Counted from the stretch's first letter, positions 46,240-62,327 are shown. The stretch: 64,000 nucleotides of DNA from Peribacillus loiseleuriae (GCF_001183985.1 NZ_LFZW01000001.1:4555621-4619620), one strand, 5' to 3'. Made by a program: numbers and translations. Notes: generated from the letters alone by a model not told the origin.

Positions 46240-46710
46240 TTAATCCTCCCTTTTTTGATCAATTCGGGTTTGTAATGATGTAACAAAGTTCTTCCCAAAC
46301 GTTCGGCAGGCTTCTTCTTCCTTCTCCGGTGTTAATTCAACTTTTAACCCATGAGGATGCACCTCTGCTCCTCGCTCTTTAAGTTTTTCCATTAAGATAT
46401 CTACTGCTGCACCATATTGTGGATAGGCTGAATCACAAGAACCGAATACAGCTGCTTTTTTTCCTGTTAAATCAACGTTCTCCATTTCATCATAAAAATC
46501 TAAAAAATCATCAGGCAATTCGCCGTCTCCCCATGTATAAGCTCCTAACAAAATCCCATCATAATCTTCTAATACACTCGCTTCCAACCCGTTTATAACA
46601 TCTATTACTTCTAGGTCCTCCCCTACCTCTCGCACACCTTCAGCAATGGCGTCTGCCATCATTTCTGTATTACCACTCATGCTTGCAAAAACTAGAACTA
46701 TCTTTACCAT
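46240..46710 (-). CDS. Fur-controlled flavodoxin
   Basis: 156 residues, a short to medium-chain flavodoxin. FMN phosphate loop FASMSGNTEMMADAI near residue 7, second loop GAYTWGDGELPDDF near 58 and GSCDSAYPQYGAA near 93. It carries electrons in place of ferredoxin when iron is scarce, as the YkuN/YkuP flavodoxins do. Two Fur boxes precede it. It heads a probable operon with the cysteine-cluster gene. Confidence 0.9.
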   Translation of the reverse strand: MVKIVLVFASMSGNTEMMADAIAEGVREVGEDLEVIDVINGLEASVLEDYDGILLGAYTWGDGELPDDFLDFYDEMENVDLTGKKAAVFGSCDSAYPQYGAAVDILMEKLKERGAEVHPHGLKVELTPEKEEEACRTFGKNFVTSLQTRIDQKRED

Positions 46711-46729
46711 TTATTTCTCCTCCAAGGTA

Positions 46730-46747
46730 TTGAAATTCATTCTCAAT
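46730..46747 (-). promoter_or_regulatory. Fur box proximal to flavodoxin
   Basis: TTGAAATTCATTCTCAAT lies about 20 bases before the start codon. Confidence 0.6.
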
Positions 46748-46864
46748 AAAATGGAAAAATAAAACAACACTACACCTTGGCGCTTTATAGATCAATAACT
46801 AAAACACTTATCAGTAATAAGGTGGGAACTGTTTTTATATGTGTTTATATACCCATGTTAAATT

Positions 46865-46883
46865 GATAATGATTATCATTATC
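46865..46883 (-). promoter_or_regulatory. Near-perfect Fur box of the flavodoxin promoter
   Basis: GATAATGATTATCATTATC differs from the 19-base Fur consensus only at its centre. It directly follows the -10 region of the promoter at 46884. Confidence 0.9.
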
Positions 46884-46913
46884 ATATTAAGTGATAGGAA
46901 TCACCATTGTCAA
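46884..46913 (-). promoter_or_regulatory. Promoter of the flavodoxin operon
   Basis: On the minus strand: TTGACA, 18 bases, TAATAT. Confidence 0.7.
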
Positions 46914-46988
46914 GTGATGAAGGTATTAAAAATTAGTGGGGGTCGCCAATATTTTTCGGAATTCTGTACACTCTGTTCATTCCAACAT

Positions 46989-47021
46989 AAAAAGCCGATT
47001 CTTATATAGAATCGACTTTTA
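46989..47021. terminator. Bidirectional terminator upstream of the flavodoxin unit
   Basis: AAAAAGCCGATTCT and AGAATCGACTTTT form a short hairpin with A/T-rich flanks. Confidence 0.6.
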
Positions 47022-47244
47022 GAACAGCCCTATCGAGGTATTATATCAAGAAATTGAACACGACAAACAGAGAAAAAAATTAATTCATTTTCCCTTGTTT
47101 GCAGTATTGCTTTTCGTAAGCAATGGGGACCTATAAAATTATTTGTTGAATGTATCCTCTTGCGTTAAGCAACTATGCTATTTCCGCCTTCACAGTTTGG
47201 GGCTTTCACCTTAAAGGCTGCACCCATGCTAAGCACACAAATAA

Positions 47245-47284
47245 AGCATAAACTTCCCAAACGGAAAATTTATGCTTTATGTTA
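47245..47284 (-). terminator. Terminator of ssrA
   Basis: ATAAAGCATAAA and TTTATGCTTTAT arms located 35 bases past the 3' end of tmRNA. Confidence 0.7.
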
Positions 47285-47317
47285 TATAATCGTATTTAGC
47301 CACCAACAATATGTATT

Positions 47318-47679
47318 TGGTGGAGACGGTGGGAATCGAACCCACGTCCAGACATAACGGCACTTAAGCTTCTACGAGTGTAGTCGACATATTATTGATT
47401 CGCTTACTCATTTGCCTATCGACAGGCGGCAGAGCAGCTAGTCTGATTGGTCTCTTCCTTCATCCTCAGACGGTGGAATCCGGCGTAGCCCACTTAGAGT
47501 GAGTCCCTTACCCTACCACATGGGCCATGGAGGGAGGAACCGCTATCGACTGTTATTAAGCAGCGAAAGCGAAGTTGTTGTTTTGTTTGCCAGTTATAGG
47601 CGTTGACGTTTTAACGAGGCCGATCCCCTCGACTCGCAACCTAAGCTCGAACTATCCCTGTCGAATCCGTAGCGTCCCC
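47318..47679 (-). ncRNA. ssrA: Transfer-messenger RNA (tmRNA)
   Basis: About 362 nucleotides. The 5' end GGGGACGCTACGGATTCGAC and 3' end GGTTCGATTCCCACCGTC followed by TCCACCA form the tRNA-like domain. The mRNA part (47556-47591) encodes the tag GKQNNNFAFAA followed by two stops; with the tRNA-borne alanine this is AGKQNNNFAFAA, a Bacillus-like degradation tag. It rescues stalled ribosomes together with SmpB, encoded just upstream. Confidence 0.97.
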
Positions 47680-47759
47680 AAGTATAAGAATGGAGCGTAC
47701 GAGAGATGAATCGTCAGCTTATTTGCTGATATTCAGTTGTCATCATCGGTACAAGATTT

Positions 47760-47787
47760 ATTATAGCATATTCCACAAAAAAATCAA
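47760..47787 (-). promoter_or_regulatory. Promoter of ssrA
   Basis: On the minus strand: TTGATT, 16 bases, TATAAT, about 80 bases before the mature 5' end; a precursor would be processed. Confidence 0.7.
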
Positions 47788-47807
47788 TTGTAAGGTTCTG
47801 TAAAGAC

Positions 47808-48275
47808 CTACATCTTTTGCCGGTCTCTAAATGCACGTTCAATGTCTCGTTTCGCTTCTTTCCTTTTCAAATCTTCACGCTTATCATATTGCTTCTTCCC
47901 TTTACCAAGTCCAATTAAAACTTTGGCAAAACCATTTTTCAAATATACTTTCAAAGGAACGATTGTGTACCCTGTTTCCTTCGTTTCTCCGATTAGCTTA
48001 TTAATTTCTTTACGATGAAGGAGCAGCTTTCTCGTACGGAGCGGATCATGGTTATACCGATTGCCCTGCTCATACGGACTGACGTGCATATTGTGTAAAT
48101 AGAGCTCTCCTCTTTCAATTTTCGCAAAGGAATCTTTAAGATTCGCCTTGCCAGCACGGATGGATTTAATTTCTGTTCCTTGCAGCACGATTCCCGCTTC
48201 AAATGTTTCTTCTATAAAATAGTCATGATAGGCTTTTTTGTTTTGTGCTAATTGCTTTCCTGTGCCTTTTGGCAT
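47808..48275 (-). CDS. smpB: SsrA-binding protein SmpB
   Basis: 155 residues, standard length. [39 protein letters not shown] and the basic tail [20 protein letters not shown] are family hallmarks. It brings tmRNA to stalled ribosomes and mimics the codon-anticodon helix with its tail. It lies directly upstream of ssrA and downstream of rnr, as in other Bacilli. Confidence 0.97.
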   Translation of the reverse strand: MPKGTGKQLAQNKKAYHDYFIEETFEAGIVLQGTEIKSIRAGKANLKDSFAKIERGELYLHNMHVSPYEQGNRYNHDPLRTRKLLLHRKEINKLIGETKETGYTIVPLKVYLKNGFAKVLIGLGKGKKQYDKREDLKRKEAKRDIERAFRDRQKM

Positions 48276-48305
48276 CTTGATCTCCCCTTCAGAAAACTAG
48301 TCCGT

Positions 48306-48396
48306 GTCCCAAAAGCGGCTGACCTTGCACTCCATACACAGTCTTTAGTGTTATTCAACTGACATGTATGGTTGCAAGCTCTGACCGTTTTTGGGA
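48306..48396. repeat. GGTC-GACC palindromic repeat, copy 4
   Basis: Bounded by GTCCCAAAAGCGGCTGACC and GCTCTGACCGTTTTTGGGAC, sitting between rnr and smpB. Confidence 0.65.
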
Positions 48397-48411
48397 CAGC
48401 TTCCCTGTATT

Positions 48412-50805
48412 TTATCTCTTTTTCGGTTTCTTCTTCCGTTTAGCAGCCGGAGCGTTTTCGAAGAATTTTTTCTTCTTTTTCGGTTTGCGTGCAGATCCAG
48501 ATCCTTCATCGCTCGTTGAACTGCGTTTTCTGCCGCCGCCTTGACTACTACCTCTACGGTTTCCACCTTTACTGTCGTCTTGATGATCCCCTTTACGACG
48601 TCTGCTGGTACCTGCATTAGCTTTAAAAATTTTCTTTTCTCCAGATATTCGCGGACGGCTATTAATCATTCCAAGAATTTCAAAGTCTACCGCACGTTCA
48701 TCTTTATTCACATTCGCCACACGAATCGAGATTTCGTCGCCGATTCGATAAACTTTCGCTTTCCGTTCCCCAATCATCGCCAGCTGTCTTTCATCGAAGC
48801 GATAGTAATCATCTGACATCGCGCTTACATGAACGAGGCCTTCAATTGTATTCGGAAGCTCAACAAACATACCAAAATTCGTTACAGAACTGATAATTCC
48901 TTCAAATTCTTCGCCAATTTTATCGAGCATGAATTCTGCCTTTTTCAAATCATCTGTTTCACGTTCCGCATCTACTGCACGGCGCTCGCGTTTTGACGTA
49001 TGGTCAGCAATTTCACCAAGCTGTGCATCCCATTTCGCTTGTGTTGCATCATCCATTTTCCCATCAATTAAATAAGTCCGTATGAGTCGATGGACAATTA
49101 AATCTGGGTAACGTCGAATCGGCGATGTAAAATGTGTATAGAATTCTGTAGAAAGCCCAAAATGTCCTAGGCTATCTGGGTCATATTTTGCTTGTTGCAT
49201 CGATCTTAGCATGACGGTTGATATAACCATCTCTTCAGGCTTGCCTTGTACTTCTTCAATAATCGATTGTAGTGCTCTTGGATGGACCGAATTCGCACTT
49301 CCTCGAACAATATACCCGAAGTTTGTAATAAATTCAAAGAATCGTTGTAGCTTTTCTTCCTTAGGATCTTCATGGATCCGATAAATGAATGGAACTTTAA
49401 GCCAATGGAAATGCTCAGCTACCGTTTCGTTTGCAGCTAGCATAAATTCTTCAATCAGGCGCTCTGCAACAGACCGCTCGCGAACGACAACATCATTCGG
49501 ATGTCCATCTTCATCAACGAGAACTCTAGCTTCTTTAAAGTCAAAATCAATTGCGCCACGTTCCATCCGTTTTTTACGCAAAATCGCAGCCAATTTTTCC
49601 ATATTTTGAAACATTGGAACGAGCGGTTCATAGCGTTCCATTAATTCTTCATCTTGATCGACAAGGATTTTTCTTACATCATCATATGTCATTCGCTCGG
49701 TTGTTTTAATCACACTTTCAAAGATCTCGTGATTAACAACCTGACCTGCTTCATTGATTTCCATTTCGCATGATAGTGTGAAACGGTCTACTTTCGGATT
49801 CAAGGAACAAATGCCGTTTGACAAACGATGGGGAATCATCGGAATCACACGGTCTACTAAATAAACACTCGTCCCTCTTTCAAATGCTTCACGGTCAAGT
49901 GGTGAATTCTCTGTTACATAATGGCTAACATCCGCAATATGTACACCAAGCTTATAATGGCCATTCTCAAGCTGTGTCAACGTAACAGCATCGTCCAAGT
50001 CTTTGGCATCGGCTCCGTCAATCGTGACTAGTGTCTCATTTCGTAAATCACGACGATTACCTATTTCGCTTTCGTCAATGGCATCAGGCACGGCATGGGC
50101 TTGTTCCAAGACATCCTTAGGAAATTCAAGCGGTAATCCGTGCTTGTGAATAATGGATAGAATATCAACACCTGGATCATTTTTATGTCCAAGTATTTGA
50201 ATAACTTCTCCTTCAGCACTCGTTCTACCTTCAGGGTACGATGTTAAGCGAACAACGACCTTATGACCTTCCACCGCACCGCCAGAAACATTTTTAGGAA
50301 TAAAAATGTCATTAGCAATTTTCTTATCATCAGGAATAACAAAGCCAAAGTTCTTGCTTTCTGAATACGTCCCGACAACTTCCTGAATGCCCCGTTCGAT
50401 AATTTTTTCAACAGTACCTTCTTTTCTAGATCCAGAACTTTCTGTTGCGACTCTTACTAAAACAATATCGCCATGCATCGCGTTTTTCGTTTCATTTGGT
50501 GGAATGAAAATATCATCGCTTCCAGGTTCATCCGGTGTAACGAACGCAAAACCTTTCGCATGTCCAGATAATTTCCCACGGATTAAATTCATTTTCTGCG
50601 GCAAACCATAACGGTTGGCACGAGTGCGGATGACAAGCCCTTTTTCCTCCATTTTCACAAGTGCTTTAACAAAGTTTTTGAAGTCAGCTGAATCTTCAAT
50701 AGCTAGTGCCTCTTCTAATTCCTGTACTGTTAAAGGCTTGTATGCTTCTTCTTTCATATAAGAAAGAAGTTTATCCATATAATCACGGATTTGATCTTCC
50801 ATCAT
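48412..50805 (-). CDS. rnr: Ribonuclease R
   Basis: 797 residues. An N-terminal helix-turn-helix (1-65), two cold-shock domains (about 70-230), the RNB catalytic domain (from about 255: [14 protein letters not shown] contains the metal-binding Asp cluster), an S1 domain (about 630-715: [20 protein letters not shown]) and a very basic Lys/Arg/Gly tail. It degrades structured RNA 3' to 5' and clears mRNAs in trans-translation, fitting its place beside smpB and ssrA. AAGGAGG precedes two adjacent ATGs. Confidence 0.96.
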   Translation of the reverse strand: MMEDQIRDYMDKLLSYMKEEAYKPLTVQELEEALAIEDSADFKNFVKALVKMEEKGLVIRTRANRYGLPQKMNLIRGKLSGHAKGFAFVTPDEPGSDDIFIPPNETKNAMHGDIVLVRVATESSGSRKEGTVEKIIERGIQEVVGTYSESKNFGFVIPDDKKIANDIFIPKNVSGGAVEGHKVVVRLTSYPEGRTSAEGEVIQILGHKNDPGVDILSIIHKHGLPLEFPKDVLEQAHAVPDAIDESEIGNRRDLRNETLVTIDGADAKDLDDAVTLTQLENGHYKLGVHIADVSHYVTENSPLDREAFERGTSVYLVDRVIPMIPHRLSNGICSLNPKVDRFTLSCEMEINEAGQVVNHEIFESVIKTTERMTYDDVRKILVDQDEELMERYEPLVPMFQNMEKLAAILRKKRMERGAIDFDFKEARVLVDEDGHPNDVVVRERSVAERLIEEFMLAANETVAEHFHWLKVPFIYRIHEDPKEEKLQRFFEFITNFGYIVRGSANSVHPRALQSIIEEVQGKPEEMVISTVMLRSMQQAKYDPDSLGHFGLSTEFYTHFTSPIRRYPDLIVHRLIRTYLIDGKMDDATQAKWDAQLGEIADHTSKRERRAVDAERETDDLKKAEFMLDKIGEEFEGIISSVTNFGMFVELPNTIEGLVHVSAMSDDYYRFDERQLAMIGERKAKVYRIGDEISIRVANVNKDERAVDFEILGMINSRPRISGEKKIFKANAGTSRRRKGDHQDDSKGGNRRGSSQGGGRKRSSTSDEGSGSARKPKKKKKFFENAPAAKRKKKPKKR

Positions 50806-50857
50806 GATCCCTCCTTAGCAGGGTAATTTATTATGAATATGTCTTTTTCTGTGGAAA

Positions 50858-50905
50858 AGGGGCGGGGCTTCGCAAAATCAGCTCCGCACCACCCCCTTTA
50901 TAAGG
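50858..50905. repeat. GC-rich palindrome between rnr and the esterase gene
   Basis: GGGGCGGGGCTTCGC and GCACCACCCCCTTT flank AAAATCAGCTCC. The first arm matches, in reverse, the end of the 192-bp repeat at 40538. Confidence 0.45.
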
Positions 50906-50980
50906 TGATACAGTTTTTAGAACCTGAACCTTTTTCATCGGTTTAGTTTTAGAGCGAACGCTCATGGATGTTTTTAATAG

Positions 50981-51727
50981 TTATTCAGACCAATCTAAGC
51001 TTTCTAAAAACTGATATACATCTTCATGAAGCTGTTCCTTCTCTTTATCAAATGTAATGATATGACCAGATTCTTCATACCATTTCAGTTCCTTTTTATC
51101 TGATTCCACTTCATTATAAATAATATTGGCACTATCTGTATTGATCATCTTATCATGTCTACCTTGAACGACGAATGTTGGAGCATACACATGATCGACA
51201 TGATTCCGAACATCTGCCATAAGCCCACGTAATGCTTCTAGCGTATTCATCGGCGTCTTCGCAAACTGTTCCATTTCCATTTCAATTTGTTCAGGCGTTT
51301 TTCCTTCATGTTTTTTAAACTCTTTTGCATATGCCAAAACACCCTGATACATCTTTTCTTCACTCTTTAAATACATAGGTGCACACATCGTTACTATACC
51401 CTTTACAGGTACAGTGTAACCTAATTTCAGTGAAAATACCCCTCCTAAGGATAGGCCGGCAACAGCGATTTCATCATGGCCTTTAGCTTTTAGATAATCA
51501 TATCCCATCATTACGTCTTTCCACCAATCAGAGGGACCTGTTGAAACAAGTTCTTCTGGTGGGACACCATGTCCTTTATAATGAGGAGCATGGCTTGTAT
51601 AACCCCGTTTTTCTAAATAGCGACCTAGCATTCGCACATCTGAAGAATTCCCTGTAAAACCGTGTAATAAAAGTACAGCACGCTTTCCACCTTCAAACGT
51701 AAATGGCTGAGGTAACTTCATTTTCAT
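50981..51727 (-). CDS. est: Carboxylesterase of the Est30/YvaK type
   Basis: 248 residues, alpha/beta hydrolase. [16 protein letters not shown] forms the oxyanion loop, the nucleophile is the Ser in AGLSLGG (near 94), the acid is in [10 protein letters not shown] and the His in [10 protein letters not shown]. It hydrolyses short-chain esters in the cytoplasm. It sits between secG and rnr, the same order as in Bacillus subtilis. Confidence 0.92.
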   Translation of the reverse strand: MKMKLPQPFTFEGGKRAVLLLHGFTGNSSDVRMLGRYLEKRGYTSHAPHYKGHGVPPEELVSTGPSDWWKDVMMGYDYLKAKGHDEIAVAGLSLGGVFSLKLGYTVPVKGIVTMCAPMYLKSEEKMYQGVLAYAKEFKKHEGKTPEQIEMEMEQFAKTPMNTLEALRGLMADVRNHVDHVYAPTFVVQGRHDKMINTDSANIIYNEVESDKKELKWYEESGHIITFDKEKEQLHEDVYQFLESLDWSE

Positions 51728-51880
51728 TGTATAAAACTCCTTTATTCTTAATCAGTACACGTCATTTTAGTTTAATCAATCGATTGATTAACATGTAGAT
51801 AGAACGAGAAAAACTCCATTTATCCTCATATGTATTACCCTTTTATCTCTTTAACTAATCGTTCGATTAACTAGTCCTGT

Positions 51881-51990
51881 TAGAGGTTGTTCAAAAAGTC
51901 CGGTAAAAAAGCTTGCGAATTGCATCAAAGCTCTGTTCCTCCGGTCCTCGATTTTCTTGGCTCTTTTTATCCTCCTTTTTGAACACGCAC
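51881..51990. repeat. GTTCAAAAAGTCCGG element, short copy
   Basis: Begins GGTTGTTCAAAAAGTCCGG and ends GGCTCTTTTTATCCTCCTTTTTGAACACGCA. The ends GTTCAAAAAG and CTTTTTGAAC are inverted repeats. A longer copy lies at 62328. The rest of the 51728-52120 gap has no gene. Confidence 0.75.
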
Positions 51991-52120
51991 TATTAAATAT
52001 TAAAACAAAAAAAACAAATTCAAGCTATCCGAAAGACTCTAATTGGGTAGTATAAGAGTGTAAAGTAAAATTATGCTCATTTTTATTCCTGTAGAAAAAA
52101 ATACCATTGTTTTATTCCGT

Positions 52121-52146
52121 AAAAAAAGCCTGGCCATTAAGCCAGA
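52121..52146 (-). terminator. Terminator of secG
   Basis: GTCTGGC, 6-base loop, GCCAGGC and T7 on the minus strand. Confidence 0.85.
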
Positions 52147-52165
52147 CGATTTCTGAAATCTTGAA

Positions 52166-52402
52166 TTATAATCCAACGTACGTAACCGCTAGTGTTAAAA
52201 TAAAGAATAACACAGCTAGCACAATTGTTAATCGATGCAAGACTAAATCTAGACCTCGAGCCTTTTGTTTCCCAAACAATTGTTCAGCACCACCGGCAAT
52301 CGCACCAGATAATCCAGCACTTTTTCCTGATTGAAGAAGAACACTTGCAATCAAACCTATTGAAACAATAATTAAAAGTGTTACTAATACGGTATGCAAC
52401 AT
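52166..52402 (-). CDS. secG: Protein translocase subunit SecG
   Basis: 78 residues with two membrane helices (about 3-22 and 55-75) joined by [20 protein letters not shown], the conserved SecG loop. It assists SecYEG-mediated export. GGGAGG precedes the ATG. Confidence 0.95.
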   Translation of the reverse strand: MLHTVLVTLLIIVSIGLIASVLLQSGKSAGLSGAIAGGAEQLFGKQKARGLDLVLHRLTIVLAVLFFILTLAVTYVGL

Positions 52403-52496
52403 GAATTATACCTCCCGAAACAATTAAGCATTACTTTTACTTTACCATATTGTCAGCTTCTCCACAATAAACGATTAGATAAAGTGAAACTTTAAT

Positions 52497-52613
52497 CAGT
52501 GGGGGCTTTCCACTGATTGTTAGTCCCGTTTTGCTGGCAGTTGTCCCCCACCTAAGCTTCTTCGATTCCTCTAAACCTTGAGGTTGGGGTTCTTACTGCC
52601 AGTTAATGCCGGA
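52497..52613. repeat. CCCCACCT-type structured repeat, full copy
   Basis: Contains CAGTGGGGGCTTTCCACTG, CTGGCAGTTGTCCCCCACCT, a central CTTCTTCGATTCC and AGGTTGGGGTTCTTACTGCC; the two long arms pair imperfectly into a hairpin of about 90 nucleotides. It ends 45 bases before the next gene. Confidence 0.7.
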
Positions 52614-52657
52614 GAAAACGACTAGTATACCAATATTTAACGAGATGAGGGGATTCA

Positions 52658-53209
52658 ATGTTTCATAAATTTATCCGACTATTAGATATAATCGCTCTTT
52701 TCTTTTCTATTATAGCTGTGTATGCCATCTTTAACTCAGTTAGTATGAATATCGTGAATATCCTATTTATCGTGATCTCCCCCACTCTACTTCTTCTTTC
52801 AAAATTCAAGGGAAATCGGACCTTATTATTTTTCGCCTATGTTTGCAGTTCAATCTTTTTCTTATCTATTTTGTATAATAGCTTTTTCACTACTCAATAT
52901 GACTTTTTTCATTCCGGTCTCCTTGCTGTCGGTATTAGTTTATTAGCCATTATCTTTAGTACCATAGCTGCTTTCATTGGTTTTGGGACAAGCACTTTAA
53001 CAATTGTTTGGCTTACACTGCACGGTCTGGTTGCTTATGAAGCCCTTCAATTAGGTGACTCAAGTGGCTTTTTAGACTCTTTCTGGTCACCGAAAACGAT
53101 TGAAACGGCCATTTCGAAGGATTATGCATTCCTGCTCATGTTTGTATGGATTGGGTTATTTCTTGACAAATACCAGAGAGCGATCGTCCGCGAATACATT
53201 TCTAGATAA
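52658..53209 (+). CDS. Unknown integral membrane protein
   Basis: 183 residues with five or six predicted membrane helices and almost no soluble part; the C-terminus ends KYQRAIVREYISR. Ribosome site GAGGGG. I do not recognise the family. It precedes the VanY-type peptidase gene on the same strand with 79 bases between, so they may form a transcription unit, but no functional link can be claimed. Confidence 0.7.
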   Translation: MFHKFIRLLDIIALFFSIIAVYAIFNSVSMNIVNILFIVISPTLLLLSKFKGNRTLLFFAYVCSSIFFLSILYNSFFTTQYDFFHSGLLAVGISLLAIIFSTIAAFIGFGTSTLTIVWLTLHGLVAYEALQLGDSSGFLDSFWSPKTIETAISKDYAFLLMFVWIGLFLDKYQRAIVREYISR

Positions 53210-53288
53210 TAACAGATAATTTTTATTTTATTTCAAGCAATTTTATGTTATATAAGTATAATGACCAGTTAAATTGGAGGCTTTAAAT

Positions 53289-54071
53289 ATGTCAAAAATC
53301 GGCATGACTACCATGCTTTTATCAGCATTTTTACTCGTTACTAGTGGATGTTCACATGATAACCATTCTATGGTTAAAGAACCTATAACAGAAAAAGATA
53401 AGCCAGTTCAAACAGAAAGATCTAATACTTCTTCAATCGAAGGCACTACAGGTGCCAATCAGAATCCAGTTGTACCCGCTACCGTTATGAAACCTAATGA
53501 AATTCCTGTATTAGTGAATAAAGAGAATATTCTTCCCGATAACTATAAGCCGTCTGACTTAGTATACCCAGATGTTAGATTCACTTTTACCGAAAAAATT
53601 GAGAAGCGAATGATGAGAAAAGAAGCGGCTGCTGCACTTGAGTTATTATTCCAAGCTGCCGACGAACAAGGTGTACCACTTGCAGGCGTATCCGCTTATC
53701 GCTCTCAGAAAACACAAACAAGCCTATTCAATCATTATGTTGAGAAAGATGGACTAGAAGCGGCTTTGCTTTATAGTGCTACCCCTGGAACGAGTGAACA
53801 TCAAACAGGACTAGCTATTGATGTCACATCTTCAGATGGATCCTGTGCAGCAGAAGATTGCTTTGGCGAAACAGACCAAGCCCAGTGGCTGATTGACAAC
53901 GCACCAACCTATGGATTTATCATCCGCTATGAAGAAGGCAAAGAATCCATCACAGGTTACAAGTATGAACCATGGCATCTCCGTTATGTTGGCAAAAAAT
54001 TAGCGCAAGAATTAACCGATCGAGGCATAACATTAGAAGAGTATTATCAAGCTAGTTTGGCTGCTAAATAA
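53289..54071 (+). CDS. D-alanyl-D-alanine carboxypeptidase, VanY-type lipoprotein
   Basis: 260 residues from the ATG at 53289 (GGAGG eight bases before). Signal peptide with lipobox TSGC (Cys21), a Ser/Thr-rich linker, then the VanY/M15B domain. Zinc ligands can be placed in SEHQTGLAIDV (His, Asp) and EPWHLRYVG (His), with the catalytic Glu in the latter. AYRSQKTQTSLFN is typical. It trims the terminal D-Ala from wall peptides outside the cell. It is close to Bacillus YodJ/LdcB. Confidence 0.9.
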   Translation: MSKIGMTTMLLSAFLLVTSGCSHDNHSMVKEPITEKDKPVQTERSNTSSIEGTTGANQNPVVPATVMKPNEIPVLVNKENILPDNYKPSDLVYPDVRFTFTEKIEKRMMRKEAAAALELLFQAADEQGVPLAGVSAYRSQKTQTSLFNHYVEKDGLEAALLYSATPGTSEHQTGLAIDVTSSDGSCAAEDCFGETDQAQWLIDNAPTYGFIIRYEEGKESITGYKYEPWHLRYVGKKLAQELTDRGITLEEYYQASLAAK

Positions 54072-54135
54072 TAAGGAGACCGCTACACAAAGAGTTAAGC
54101 TACTTGCTCAAGACACAAATATTTAATCTCAATTC

Positions 54136-54177
54136 AAACCCGCTTACGCATTGTTACTGATGTGCAAGCGGGTTTTT
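54136..54177 (+). terminator. Terminator of the carboxypeptidase gene
   Basis: AAACCCGCTTACGCA and TGTGCAAGCGGGTTTTT. Confidence 0.85.
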
Positions 54178-54369
54178 GAATTCTTGAGCGCTAACGAAAA
54201 GTAGAAGCTTCCTGTACACGCTATATTAAGATTTCGATCTGAAATTGAGATTATGCGAGAATGAGCTCTTTTCGTTACGAATCGTGATTTATGCTCCACA
54301 GAAATCTAATTTAATATGTCCATTATCTTGACAAAGTATCAGATCGAACATTTTTCGAGCTGGATCTGA

Positions 54370-54480
54370 ATTTTGTGCGCAAGATTTTAAATTTACGTGC
54401 CAGTTTTACCTCTATTCGCGCCAAAATGAGAAGCAATCGCGCCAGTTTTGCCTCTATTCGCGCCGCATTCGAGATTTTCG
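54370..54480. repeat. GCGCC-rich intergenic repeat, copy 2
   Basis: Units such as TCGCGCCAGTTTTGCCTCTAT and TTCGCGCCAAAATGAG occur about three times in tandem with small changes, related to 3262-3360. Confidence 0.6.
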
Positions 54481-54489
54481 GTAAATATG

Positions 54490-54521
54490 AAAAAAATCCT
54501 GCTTCTCGTCAGAAGCAGGAT
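54490..54521 (-). terminator. Terminator of the glycolytic operon
   Basis: ATCCTGCTTCT and AGAAGCAGGAT around a 4-base loop, T7 on the minus strand, after eno. Confidence 0.9.
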
Positions 54522-54538
54522 CTTTTCAATTCAAGCGA

Positions 54539-59362
<4,824 letters not shown>

Positions 59363-59526
59363 GACCAAATAACCTCCTTTAATTATGAAAAGCGTAAACG
59401 CCTTGTTTAGCTTCCAAAGAAAATAGGGATTGAACCATGAAGGCGTTCTTTATCTTCTTGGAGCAATCATCCTTTTCACAGGAAGCTAGGCGGTGGAGCT
59501 AGACCATTCACTTGCTTTTATCAGTC
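59363..59526. other. Leader region of pgk
   Basis: About 160 bases between the gapA terminator and pgk. GAAGGCGTTCTTTATC and GCGTAAACGCC, and CAGGAAGCTAGG with CTAGACC-like partners, suggest some secondary structure. No known riboswitch was recognised, but it may contain a promoter for pgk-eno. Confidence 0.35.
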
Positions 59527-59562
59527 AAAAAGGGAGAGGGCATAATCCCGTCTCCCCTTTTT
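59527..59562 (-). terminator. Terminator after gapA
   Basis: AAAAAGGGAGA and TCTCCCCTTTTT around GGGCATAATCCCG. It would make gapA more abundant than the downstream glycolytic genes. Confidence 0.8.
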
Positions 59563-59637
59563 ACTGTTATTATAGATGTTTTTCGTCTATTTAGCCAAAC
59601 ATTCACAGGATTAAATATTGTTTAATTTCTGTAAAGA

Positions 59638-61729
<2,092 letters not shown>

Positions 61730-61758
61730 CGTTCGAAAACCCCTCGAGAATAAGTTGT

Positions 61759-61794
61759 GGACTATTTTCGTCCCAGCTAGACGTTTTACGTCCC
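61759..61794 (-). promoter_or_regulatory. CggR operator
   Basis: On the minus strand two direct repeats, GGGACGTAAAACGTC and GGGACGAAAATAGTCC, lie just downstream of the promoter, matching the known Bacillus CggR operator pattern of tandem GGGAC-N-GTC elements. Confidence 0.9.
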
Positions 61795-61830
61795 ACTCGG
61801 TCCAAAAAAAATCTTTCCTGCTATATGCTT

Positions 61831-61859
61831 ATTCTAGCAGGAAAAAAAATGTTCTTCAA
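61831..61859 (-). promoter_or_regulatory. Promoter of the cggR-gapA operon
   Basis: On the minus strand: TTGAAG, 17 bases, TAGAAT. A palindrome CCTGCTA-N11-TAGCAGG (61817-61841) overlaps the -10. Confidence 0.75.
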
Positions 61860-62046
61860 CTTATATGCTAATTTTTTATTTTTCCAGTAATAACAGGCCG
61901 GTAAAATGCCACGACCCAGTCATTTAAATCAAGGAACCAAACGCCAGGAAATGGTGGTACAGTTCATATAAAATCTAGTTTACCTTTATCATCGTAGGGC
62001 TGGGATCAGATGCTCATAGATGTTTTTTATTAAAAAAACGATTATG

Positions 62047-62310
62047 TTATCGGATGTCCGCCCCCTTTTCCACTATCCAAAATTGACGTAATGTAGTTTC
62101 GTCAATTTTGCCATACTGTACAATTTCTCCTTGCCATTCTATAACAGGAATCATTAGTCCAAATCGTTCAGTTAGCCCATCGTCAGTATAGATATCCATT
62201 TCCCTATAATTTAGGCCTGTATCTAGTTTTATTCGCTCTAAAATCACCTTTGCTTTATCACATAATGGACAGTTGTTTCTTGTATATAAGATCCATTCAC
62301 TTTGTACCAT
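62047..62310 (-). CDS. Glutaredoxin-like thiol protein
   Basis: 87 residues. ILYTRNNCPLCDKAKVILER with Cys14 and Cys17, and MIPVIEWQGEIV with the cis-proline, define the glutaredoxin/DUF836 fold. It probably reduces or isomerises protein disulfides in the cytoplasm. It is found between sigL and cggR, a common Bacillus arrangement. Confidence 0.85.
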   Translation of the reverse strand: MVQSEWILYTRNNCPLCDKAKVILERIKLDTGLNYREMDIYTDDGLTERFGLMIPVIEWQGEIVQYGKIDETTLRQFWIVEKGADIR

Positions 62311-62327
62311 TCACTATTCATCCTTTT

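Noticed and set aside
47175..47357. 60-codon plus-strand frame ending GGDGGNRTHVQT
   Set aside because: Its end is the complement of the tmRNA T-arm, a frequent false gene in annotation.
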